A stretch of DNA of 6,579 nucleotides from JBGOUJ01 sp041477005. GTDB taxonomy: Bacteria > Acidobacteriota > Terriglobia > Bryobacterales > JACQDG01. Position numbers and translations under genes: made by a program. The stretch is from NCBI GenBank assembly GCA_041477005.1, contig JBGOUJ010000442.1, positions 1 through 6,579 of the forward strand, given 5' to 3'. Shown here piece by piece: positions 1-5,873 of the stretch (position 1 is its first letter; each line of letters starts with the position of its first letter). The notes under the pieces are model-generated. The model was not told where the DNA came from, made no database searches, and saw only the letters and a program-made list of their open reading frames with translations.

Positions 1-533
1 AGGACGGGCGAAGCGGCCATCCCGTGCAGGTTCGTGAACGGGCCGAGCTCCATCCGCCACCGCTCGTTGCCATCCGGTCCATAGGAAACGAGGCCGAAGT
101 CCCCGAAAAAGGCGTAAACATTTTGGCCGTCGGTAACCGGGGTGGGCGAGGCGCGGTCGTTCAGCTTATTCAGGTGTTCCTTGCGGTTGGCCATCACCTC
201 CCGCCGCCACTGGATCTTGCCCGTCGCGCGATCCAGGCACAGGGTCAGCAGTCTGTCGCCTTCGTAGCCGGTGATAAAGATCCGATTGCCGGCCAGGGCA
301 GGCGAGGAGTGGCCGGAAGGCAGGGCCGTCTTCCAGACCACGTTCTGCCGGGGGCCAAACTCGCTCGGCAGGCCGGTCGTGTCGGAAACGCCCGACCCAT
401 GCAGGCCGCGGAACTGCGGCCAGTCAGCCGCTGCAATGGCTCGCAAAGACGCCAAGAGCGCCAAGGAGACCAAAACAATTCTTCGCGGGGTTTGCGTCCT
501 TCGCGCCTTTGCGAGAGCTAAGGTTCTTGTCAT
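1..533 (-). CDS. Secreted PQQ-like beta-propeller protein, N-terminal part (runs off left edge)
   Basis: The first 177 residues of a longer protein are visible; the C-terminus lies outside the window. Residues 1-36 form a signal peptide with a basic n-region rich in Arg/Lys, a hydrophobic stretch at about 19-30 (IVLVSLALLASL) and a small-residue end AIAAA before DWPQFRG. The DWPQFRG opening followed by W-D/PQQ-type blades is characteristic of PQQ-binding-like propeller repeat proteins. Visible blade signatures include VWKT at 66-69, LDRATGKIQW at 100-109 and YGPDGNERW at 151-159. The role is probably a periplasmic or secreted propeller of the BamB/quinoprotein-like superfamily; substrate and enzymatic status cannot be told from this part. 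The start at 533 is chosen because AGGGAAGG lies 4 bases upstream. An in-frame ATG at 557 has no good ribosome site. It diverges from the peptidase gene at 854. Most of the signal peptide is encoded by an inverted repeat (440-515). Confidence 0.88.
   Translation of the reverse strand, partial: MTRTLALAKARRTQTPRRIVLVSLALLASLRAIAAADWPQFRGLHGSGVSDTTGLPSEFGPRQNVVWKTALPSGHSSPALAGNRIFITGYEGDRLLTLCLDRATGKIQWRREVMANRKEHLNKLNDRASPTPVTDGQNVYAFFGDFGLVSYGPDGNERWRMELGPFTNLHGMAASPV
440..515. repeat. Imperfect inverted repeat (REP-like) inside the signal-peptide coding region
   Basis: The left arm at 440-456 and the right arm at 499-515 are reverse complements over 17 bases with 2 mismatches. The outer 9 (CTCGCAAAG / CTTTGCGAG) are perfect, and the loop is 42 bases. 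Each arm is itself built of degenerate 8-9 base units (GCAAAGAC, GCCAAGAGC, GCCAAGGAG on one side; GCAAAGGC, GCGAAGGAC, GCAAAC on the other). The element falls wholly within the propeller gene and encodes about residues 7-32 of its signal peptide. The form resembles short dispersed palindromic elements of bacterial genomes; that it is multicopy is inference. Confidence 0.6.
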
Positions 534-537
534 TGTG

Positions 538-545
538 CCTTCCCT
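538..545 (-). promoter_or_regulatory. Ribosome binding site of the propeller gene
   Basis: On the minus strand this reads AGGGAAGG, with 4 bases before the ATG at 533. It selects that start over the in-frame ATG at 557. Confidence 0.6.
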
Positions 546-844
546 AAACAGCGGCATGGCGTCACGTCCACGGCGTTGCCAGCGGCCAAGCTCCTATACT
601 ACACCGGCGAAGGCAGGACTCGACATCGTCCAGGATCCGGTCTCGGGTGAAGCGGAAGCTTTCAGCGCAAGCTTCGCGATCAAGGGAACGTCCTTCTGCT
701 GGACACCAACGTTGTTCCGAATATTGGCTGGCTGCGCGAGCGGGCCGGAATGGCGCCAATTCCGGCGTTGGCAGCGGACTCCGTCAGATCTGGCCCATCG
801 GCCGTGGCGTCCCGTCTTCCTCGCGATTGACTCGCCGGGTGGGC

Positions 845-849
845 GGGAG
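845..849 (+). promoter_or_regulatory. Ribosome binding site of the metzincin-like gene
   Basis: GGGAG ends 4 bases before the ATG at 854. This supports starting there and not at the in-frame ATG at 647, whose extra 69 residues are low-complexity Arg/Ser-rich sequence typical of out-of-gene translation. Confidence 0.5.
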
Positions 850-853
850 CATA

Positions 854-1534
854 ATGAGTACCTTGCCCACAGCTGCGCGCGCGTCTGACCCGCTGCGAGG
901 CGAAGTCGCCAGAAAGGAACGTGCAGTGGCCATCCCGTGGACCGACAGTGTCAAGCAGAAAGGACAGCTCTCAATTTACGTGGGCGTGCTCAGCGGAGCT
1001 TGGGCCACTGTGTTTGGCCAAGCCCTGCGCGAATTCAATACACTCTCTCGTGCGCACAAGCTCGGCGTAACTGTGACCGAATCCGACGATGCTCCGACGG
1101 ATAGCGGAGGCGCTGACGTATCCGTCGACACAGCCGACGGCACAATCTCCCGCACATACGCACGAACGACAATGTCGAAGCCGTTCAATGGAAAAGGACT
1201 GCATGGCGGCACGCTGCTTTTCTCAATAGAGGGATTCCTCGAAAAGGCCTTCATCTATCTGCCAAGCCAGCCGACGATGACGGGAGGCTCCCGCGTCGTC
1301 GGAGCCAACGTGATGAAAGTAATCGCCGTCCACGAACTGTGCCACGCCTGCGGCTTGGAAAACCGCGACCATACCACCGACGATCTGTTCCAGGGTTCGC
1401 CAGCCGTTATGTATGGGGCTACGGCGGCACAGGATAAGATGGTCATCGTGTCCCAAAGAAATTCGCGCGTCATGCCGCCCCTTATTCTCGGCGGCGCCAC
1501 CTCAGCACGCATCAAGGATTTGTGGGCTAAGTGA
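854..1534 (+). CDS. Metzincin-like zinc-dependent peptidase, 226 aa
   Basis: The protein carries the zinc-peptidase motif HELCHACGLENRDH at residues 160-173 (His160, Glu161 and His164 as two ligands and the catalytic base) and, 12 residues after that motif, a VMYG turn at 185-188 that looks like a metzincin Met-turn. Ahead of the motif the order is also metzincin-like: a helical part around VFGQALREFN, the GADVSV strand, and the GLHGGTLLF / KAFIYLP edge strands. In classical metzincins the third ligand is at motif position 11; here that position is Asn170 and the nearest His is His173, three residues on. No signal peptide or propeptide is seen, so it may be cytoplasmic, or the true N-terminus may differ. 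It is the only plus-strand gene here, converges on the PAP2 gene and has no operon partner. Peptidase fold fairly sure; substrate unknown; a degenerate, inactive member is possible. Confidence 0.75.
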   Translation: MSTLPTAARASDPLRGEVARKERAVAIPWTDSVKQKGQLSIYVGVLSGAWATVFGQALREFNTLSRAHKLGVTVTESDDAPTDSGGADVSVDTADGTISRTYARTTMSKPFNGKGLHGGTLLFSIEGFLEKAFIYLPSQPTMTGGSRVVGANVMKVIAVHELCHACGLENRDHTTDDLFQGSPAVMYGATAAQDKMVIVSQRNSRVMPPLILGGATSARIKDLWAK

Positions 1535-1859
1535 CCGTCAGAAGGAACCAGAGCTCCCACGGCAGCGGTATTCTTCGATAGAGTGCTCGCCGGTAGTTCC
1601 CGAAGTAGTAGGGCGCGCGATGCGTCCGGAGGTTTTGCCGTCGGCGCCCAGGGGAAGTGGCTTCATGCCAAACCGTATAACCGGACGGATGGAGGCGTCA
1701 GGCAGCTTCGAGAATTTGACCAGTGGGCGGGCGGTCCCTTCGTGAAGCAGCGATCCCAGAAGTCTTCAGGCCCCGGCGTGCAAGCCTGCCATCTTTCTCA
1801 ACATCGAAGTGGAGGAATGACGCGGTCCTTTCTAGTTTTTGCCGGCGCCCCCTGACGGG
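1535..1859. other. Convergent gap, no supported gene; possible relic or dispersed element
   Basis: This 325-base stretch lies between the stops of the peptidase and PAP2 genes. It is unusually free of stops: plus-strand frames are open at 1413-1745 and 1583-1855, and a minus-strand frame is open from 1765 to the TGA at 1540-1538 (75 codons, containing IRPVIRFGMKPLPLGADGK). None has a convincing start with a ribosome site, and the minus frame lacks an early ATG. No clean hairpin plus T-run terminator is visible for either gene. No transposase motif or long terminal inverted repeat is seen. It could be a decayed gene, a dispersed element or a structured non-coding block. Confidence 0.45.
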
Positions 1860-2693
1860 CTAGACTGAGGATTGTGGCGGATCGGCCAGGGGTGGGGCGC
1901 CATGGGAAGGCTCAGCCCAAGCAGCACCGTCCACCACATGACCAATGCCCGAGCGCCCATACCGGGCCACCGGCTGATCCAAAGCCTCCCAGCCCAGCCG
2001 CCAGCGCTCGGTCATGTCGGTGAAGCGTACGGCCAGCGCAACGGCGAGAGAGCCGACAACGAGGCCCGCTAGGATGTCGGGGAGCCAATGGATGCCGAGA
2101 ATAAAGGTCGAGAGGATGACGGTAAGCCCCAGGGCGGTGACCGTGGTGCGAAGACGGACCTGAAATAACCAGCACACCAGAATGATCACCACAGTCAGGG
2201 ACACGTGGGAACTTGGAAAGCAGTTATCCAGCCCGCTGATCGGCCGCAATCCCTGGATCAGCCTGGAAGACCACAGGTCCGACAGGAGTATCGCGCTCGA
2301 CTCCGGATAGGCCCATCGCTCCGGCACTGGGAAGAACAGGAAAAAAGGCAGGCTCGCCAGATAGTCGATGGCGATAGCGAGGCAAAAAACCCGAAACGGA
2401 GCAATCTCCTCCCGGCAGAACAGTGCGACGGCCACAGCCAGCCAGAGGAGCGGGAACAGAAAGAAATAGGAGATCGAGCACGGCTTCGCGGCCCAACGGC
2501 CGGCCATGTCGTGGTAGTCGAAGTCGATGAACTTGGGTTCAAACTGTCCCACGGCATAAGCTCCCTTGTATCCTTCTTTTGATATGGGGGCGGCCAGATG
2601 GTGGACCGACGTCTCCACCGTTGTCTCCACGTAGTTGGCTGCGAAGACGATCAGAAGCAGCAAGACGAGTCCCGGCTTACCGTTGAGCATCAT
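1860..2693 (-). CDS. PAP2-superfamily integral membrane phosphatase/phosphotransferase, 277 aa
   Basis: About six hydrophobic segments (roughly residues 7-20, 75-93, 103-122, 165-180, 183-200, 204-222) carry the PAP2 active-site motifs. NCFPSSHVS at 157-165 supplies the Ser-Ser-His motif (His163), and GIHWLPD at 200-206 supplies the catalytic-type His202 and Asp206. The usual SR of the third motif is ST here (195-196), and no well-spaced K-x6-RP first motif is found. Both traits recall the Aur1/inositolphosphotransferase-like PAP2_3 branch more than classical phosphatidate phosphatases. It probably acts on lipid phosphates or transfers phospho-head groups at the outer membrane face; substrate unknown. 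A hydrophilic Pro-rich tail of about 45 residues follows the last segment. The gene overlaps the upstream receptor gene by 17 bases, implying coupled translation. Tandem ATGs stand at 2693 and 2690; the second is better spaced from AAGGTG. Family sure, activity less so. Confidence 0.88.
   Translation of the reverse strand: MMLNGKPGLVLLLLIVFAANYVETTVETSVHHLAAPISKEGYKGAYAVGQFEPKFIDFDYHDMAGRWAAKPCSISYFFLFPLLWLAVAVALFCREEIAPFRVFCLAIAIDYLASLPFFLFFPVPERWAYPESSAILLSDLWSSRLIQGLRPISGLDNCFPSSHVSLTVVIILVCWLFQVRLRTTVTALGLTVILSTFILGIHWLPDILAGLVVGSLAVALAVRFTDMTERWRLGWEALDQPVARYGRSGIGHVVDGAAWAEPSHGAPPLADPPQSSV
2677..2693 (-). other. 17-base gene overlap coupling receptor and PAP2 genes
   Basis: The receptor gene ends with TAA at 2679-2677, while the PAP2 gene begins in another frame at the tandem ATGs 2693/2690. 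The ribosome site AAGGTGAGGG sits just upstream, inside the last codons of the receptor gene. This geometry is typical of translational coupling and suggests the two proteins are made together. Confidence 0.75.
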
Positions 2694-5316
2694 CCCTCAC
2701 CTTCAGCAGCGCGATCGGCTTAAACTGCAGTGCGAGGCTATAGATCCCGTCGCCGTTGCTGCCGGATCGCTGGTTAATCCTGCCCAAGAGCCAAGCATCC
2801 ACTTCCTCGCCAGGAAGGGAATCGCGGAGCCTCGGCTCGACTGGAATCTTGAATTCCACGACCACCCGGGTCACGGGGCCTTCCTGGGTCGCGAGCCGGA
2901 GCTCGCCGCCCAGGTCCTCCGCATGAGTGAGGCGATACCGGCGTCCGTTCTCCTCGATCTCCTCGATCTTCCACGTTTGACGAAAGAAGCTGGCGTCGCG
3001 CCTCCCTTTCTTCAGAATCCCGTGAAAGTGGCTCGAGACCACCGCCGAGAGCGCCGGGCTGTCTCGCCGGAGACTCGCATCCACCGGCTTTTGGGAGATA
3101 CCCAACCGGCGAAAATGCCTGGACGCGACGTCGTTTAGCGCCTCCCATTCCAGCGGCTTCTCCGGCAACCTTGACCCTTCGACGGGTTGCTCCGGGAACC
3201 CGATGAACGGCGAAAGACGGCGCGTGCCGGCGAGAAACTTGATCAAATTGTCCAGTGCCGCAACGATTCCGACCTCGGACGATTCCATCAATTCCGGCGG
3301 CAATTTCAGCCGGGTTCTGAATATGCCATCAAAGATCTTCATCAATATGGACAACTTGATCGGAATCGGGCCCAGGGAGAAGTCGAGGCCGCCGCTTCTA
3401 ACCAAGTCCATAAGCCGGCCCTGTCTCCTAAGATCCTTGACGAATTGGTCCATCTGAGCGGGATCATACCAGACCACGTCACTCTCCTCGATTTCGCCCT
3501 CCCGCCAGGGTCGATGATACTTCTCCACCATTGCCTGGTAGGTCTGGTAAAAACCCTTCGGGGGCGGTCGCTTTCGAAGAAGATCGATCCCCACGCCGGC
3601 AGCCGCGATCACAAACAGACCGATGAAGACATAGGGCATAGCCGCCCAGATGCGCCCCGGTCGCGGCTCTCTCACCAGGATCACCCTGTAGGCGACGTTG
3701 CTCATCGGCTCGAAGTTGAGCGAGCCATCGGGGTTCTTGGGGAACTGGCTTTCATCCTTAAGCTGCAGTTTATTGAAGTCCGGTTTGACAATCCTCGTAC
3801 GAAAGGGTGTATCTTGCTCGTATTCATTGGACTCAGGGTCCATCCAACTGATCCTTTGGACCGTAACGTCGTCGTTGTCAGGGGTGAAGTCGAAGTCTCG
3901 CAGCACCGCCGGGTATTTTTCTTCGTAGGGCCAAATATAGCGAATGCGGCGCATGCGGGAGCGCATGAGATCGGCGATGCGCTTGGGCAGGTCATCCTTG
4001 TCGATAAAACTGATCGGGAACACCTGCGGCTCGAGCTCGGACCCCTCTATGCTGCTCGTGAGGACGAGCGCCCCATCGTGCGTCGCTTCCAGCTTCCAGG
4101 TAACATCGACGCGTTTATGCAGATCTTCGTCGTACAAAACAAACTCGGTGCCCGACAGCCGTACGGCCTGCCTGGCGGCATCCAAATACTCCGGCGTCGA
4201 CGTCTTGAGAATCTTCACGGTCACCGGTGCAGTGTGTTCGCGCGCGCTCTGGCGCAATTTAGCCAGCGCCTCCAAAGTAGTGTCCGGCACGTCGTTGATG
4301 TTCACCCAGGACTCAAAATCATCTTTGTATTCCTGACCCGCCTCCCGGCCGGCCAGCGGATCCCCCCGAATGGCCTGGCGGATGGCCTCTTTGTCTTGCT
4401 GGTTGAGCCACTGGGAGCAGACCAGAAGGTCGTTCGGCAAGGGAGTTGGGATCTCGATGAAGTATACTTGCTCCCCCTCCTTTTCCGATGGGCCGCCCTT
4501 GTCGAACTTCTTCTTTGTGCCGTCCCAGACTGCGGCCAGGTTGGCCCTCTCCGCCGCTACCTCTTTTACCAGGGACGCGCTGCTGCCGCCCGGAAACCTC
4601 TCCACCCGAATGGGAATCAGATTCCCCCCGGCGGCCTGACTCATGGCGAAGATATGGTGGGCCCGGAAGTAAAGAGACGGCAGGAAGTAACTGGACGTGC
4701 TGAACCTGTCGTGGTAGATGAACAGGCCCGGCTTGCTCGACTGCTTTAAGTACCTTTCCAGAGTATCGAGCGTGGGCGGGGATGGAGAAAGACCGGGCTG
4801 CCAGAACGCTTCGGCAATACTATTCTTGCTCACTACAAAATAGGCGTGATATGTTGTGAGGTGCGTCGCGGCGCTCTTGTAGATGCCGAGAAGGTCGAAT
4901 TGCGCTCCGAGCATCTGGGCGGCGACATACGCATACGGAGTTATGCGCGCCAGGTAGGAGCCCTCGTTCTTGCTCTGGTCCCACTCGGCGAACTTGCGTA
5001 TGACCGCCCCATACGGCATCGTCTGTTTCTGGAACTTGAGGTTGGCTTTCTGTGCCAGGAATCGGGCGAGTCTCTCGTCCGCCTTGGTGGTGTCCTCATC
5101 CTGAAAAACGCCGATAAATTTGATTTCCTCTCGCTGCCCTTGCGCAACGGCCGGCGAGCCCGATTGCGCACCGGCTGATGAGCTCAGCGATAGAAGGAGC
5201 AGCGTTGTGAGAAGCCCCCGGGCGGGGGTCCGGTACTGGCGTGCGCATAGCTCCAGCCGGCCTGAACGAAGTTCACCGCGCCTGCCGGCATGGACGGTTG
5301 TTTCCCCGGGCAGCAT
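2677..5316 (-). CDS. Single-pass membrane receptor-like protein with PhnD-like periplasmic binding domain, 879 aa
   Basis: Residues 1-30 are hydrophilic; 34-50 (LLTTLLLLSLSSSAGAQ) are a signal peptide or signal anchor. Residues about 64-345 resemble the phosphate/phosphite/phosphonate type 2 binding family (PhnD-like). Visible signs are IKFIGVF and an ERLARFLAQKANLKF helix-strand, ITPYAYVAAQ at 125-134, TTYHAYFVV at 154-162, and FSTSSYFLPSLYF at 205-217, corresponding to the family's STSG-type motif. Residues about 362-550 form a second extracytoplasmic region without a recognised family. A transmembrane helix at about 556-580 is followed by RKR, so the roughly 300 C-terminal residues should be cytoplasmic. 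There I see no histidine kinase, GGDEF/EAL, methyl-accepting or permease signature; a beta-rich end (778-872) is weakly PilZ-like. The protein is far longer than a PhnD binding protein (about 300 aa). Start 5316 is fixed by AGGAGG 4 bases upstream. It lies 44 bases after the small secreted gene and overlaps PAP2. A sensory or ligand-presenting role is inference. Confidence 0.85.
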   Translation of the reverse strand: MLPGETTVHAGRRGELRSGRLELCARQYRTPARGLLTTLLLLSLSSSAGAQSGSPAVAQGQREEIKFIGVFQDEDTTKADERLARFLAQKANLKFQKQTMPYGAVIRKFAEWDQSKNEGSYLARITPYAYVAAQMLGAQFDLLGIYKSAATHLTTYHAYFVVSKNSIAEAFWQPGLSPSPPTLDTLERYLKQSSKPGLFIYHDRFSTSSYFLPSLYFRAHHIFAMSQAAGGNLIPIRVERFPGGSSASLVKEVAAERANLAAVWDGTKKKFDKGGPSEKEGEQVYFIEIPTPLPNDLLVCSQWLNQQDKEAIRQAIRGDPLAGREAGQEYKDDFESWVNINDVPDTTLEALAKLRQSAREHTAPVTVKILKTSTPEYLDAARQAVRLSGTEFVLYDEDLHKRVDVTWKLEATHDGALVLTSSIEGSELEPQVFPISFIDKDDLPKRIADLMRSRMRRIRYIWPYEEKYPAVLRDFDFTPDNDDVTVQRISWMDPESNEYEQDTPFRTRIVKPDFNKLQLKDESQFPKNPDGSLNFEPMSNVAYRVILVREPRPGRIWAAMPYVFIGLFVIAAAGVGIDLLRKRPPPKGFYQTYQAMVEKYHRPWREGEIEESDVVWYDPAQMDQFVKDLRRQGRLMDLVRSGGLDFSLGPIPIKLSILMKIFDGIFRTRLKLPPELMESSEVGIVAALDNLIKFLAGTRRLSPFIGFPEQPVEGSRLPEKPLEWEALNDVASRHFRRLGISQKPVDASLRRDSPALSAVVSSHFHGILKKGRRDASFFRQTWKIEEIEENGRRYRLTHAEDLGGELRLATQEGPVTRVVVEFKIPVEPRLRDSLPGEEVDAWLLGRINQRSGSNGDGIYSLALQFKPIALLKVRDDAQR

Positions 5317-5320
5317 AGCC

Positions 5321-5326
5321 CCTCCT
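5321..5326 (-). promoter_or_regulatory. Strong ribosome binding site of the receptor gene
   Basis: A perfect AGGAGG on the minus strand, 4 bases before the ATG at 5316. It decides the start and implies that the hydrophilic 30-residue stretch ahead of the signal-type helix is translated. Confidence 0.75.
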
Positions 5327-5337
5327 GCGCTCTTGAA

Positions 5338-5355
5338 CGGCGGCTGGTCCCGCCG
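5338..5355 (-). promoter_or_regulatory. Intercistronic GC hairpin between secreted-protein and receptor genes
   Basis: CGGCGG and CCGCCG form a perfect 6-base stem around a 6-base loop (GACCAG on the minus strand). It lies 5 bases after the stop of the 119-aa gene and 11 bases before the receptor's AGGAGG. No T-run follows, so it is not a classic terminator; it could attenuate read-through or protect the upstream transcript. A short GC stem can arise by chance. Confidence 0.35.
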
Positions 5356-5360
5356 CGTCC

Positions 5361-5720
5361 TTACGTTACCAACTTTGTGGCCGTGAATTCCAGCCTTTCG
5401 TCGCGGCCTTCTCGCTGGCGCGTGAGCTTGAGCTGGTCGTTCGAAACGCTGCCGTTGAACAGCAGCTTGAACTCGCCGGAGCCGGAATTGACGGTTACGG
5501 AGAACGAAATTTGGTCGCCCGTGACCTTGCCGTCAGACAAATCGACCTTGCCCTGAGGCCCGGACAGGTCGCCGGTCAGCTTATCGCCCGTGACCTTGAA
5601 GTTGAACGTGATCTCGGCGTCCCCCATCCGAGCCCTCCATTTGCCGTTCACGTCAGCGGCAGGCGCTGAGAGTGCGAAGCCCACAAGCAGCGCCGCCGAC
5701 GTCAATACTGGGAGTCTCAT
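5361..5720 (-). CDS. Small secreted beta-rich protein, 119 aa
   Basis: A signal peptide is clear: MRLPVLTSAALLVGFALSAPAA with likely cleavage before DVNGKW. The roughly 97-residue mature part is an alternation of short polar strands and Gly/Asp turns (KVTGDKLTGDLSG, KVTGDQISFSV, FKLLFNGSV, LKLTRQREG). It looks like a small lipocalin-like or antiparallel beta-barrel/sandwich of the type common as 'hypothetical exported protein' in acidobacterial genomes. There are no Cys and no catalytic motif. KVTGD occurs twice, at residues 42-46 and 65-69, encoded by an identical 15-mer. The start is fixed by AGGAGG at 5728-5733, 7 bases upstream. It is the first gene of the block with the receptor (44-base gap) and PAP2 genes and may share their transcript. 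A ligand-binding role beside the PhnD-like receptor would be speculation. Real gene: sure. Function: unknown. Confidence 0.85.
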   Translation of the reverse strand: MRLPVLTSAALLVGFALSAPAADVNGKWRARMGDAEITFNFKVTGDKLTGDLSGPQGKVDLSDGKVTGDQISFSVTVNSGSGEFKLLFNGSVSNDQLKLTRQREGRDERLEFTATKLVT

Positions 5721-5873
5721 CGTCCGTCCTCCTTCCAGGAACTCAGTTCATTCATTCACGGCTTTCCAGCATTGTGCCAGAGCCGCGCTTGCCCAGCGAT
5801 CCGCGGGCCAATGCCCCTCGGAAGACGCAGGGCATACTTCTGTATATAGAGTGCGCGCTGACCTGATTTTGTT
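5721..5873 (-). other. Leader/promoter region of the three-gene block
   Basis: These 153 bases separate the OmdA-like gene from the small secreted protein gene. They contain no convincing open frame. An AT-rich CTATATACA run (about 5840-5849) could serve as a -10, but no -35 at the right distance is recognisable. CCGCG at 5783-5787 and CGCGG at 5802-5806 could pair around a 14-base loop. No terminator with a T-run is seen, so transcription from the upstream genes into the block cannot be excluded. Confidence 0.35.
5728..5733 (-). promoter_or_regulatory. Ribosome binding site of the small secreted protein gene
   Basis: AGGAGG on the minus strand within GGAAGGAGG, 7 bases before the ATG at 5720. 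Ideal spacing; it fixes the start of the first gene of the block. Confidence 0.75.

Larger units (their letters stand above)
534..853. other. Divergent intergenic region, no supported gene
   Basis: This 320-base stretch separates the divergent propeller and peptidase genes and should hold both promoters. No confident -35/-10 pair is visible: TATACT at 595-600 is a fair -10 on the plus strand but has no well-spaced -35. Open frames cross the region, including one on the plus strand from 651 to a stop at 828-830 (59 codons, containing NVLLLDTNVVPNIGW). That frame has no start codon at its head and no ribosome site, so it is at best a remnant. Two near-identical 15-mers lie at 571-585 and 763-777 (14 of 15 identical). 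Confidence 0.5.

Noticed and set aside
647..853. N-terminal extension of the metzincin-like protein from an ATG at 647
   Set aside because: The extra 69 residues are Arg/Ser/Gly-rich with no homology pattern, and a ribosome site sits directly before the ATG at 854.
1535..1859. An integron cassette recombination site beside the lone plus-strand peptidase gene
   Set aside because: No paired GTTRRRY / RYYYAAC core sites with the expected hairpin could be found.
2635..3138. A 167-codon plus-strand frame over the PAP2/receptor junction
   Set aside because: It lies antisense to two well-supported genes and has no family resemblance or ribosome site.
3187..4749. A 520-codon open frame on the plus strand opposite the receptor gene
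   Set aside because: It is in exact codon register with the receptor's sense frame, so it stays open because that GC-rich gene avoids TTA, CTA and TCA codons. Its translation shows no domain or sensible hydrophobic pattern, and the sense frame has clear domains and a strong ribosome site.
5770..5800. A sigma-54 type promoter suggested by TGGCAC in the leader of the three-gene block
   Set aside because: The second half (TTGCA/T) is not present at the required GG-to-GC spacing.
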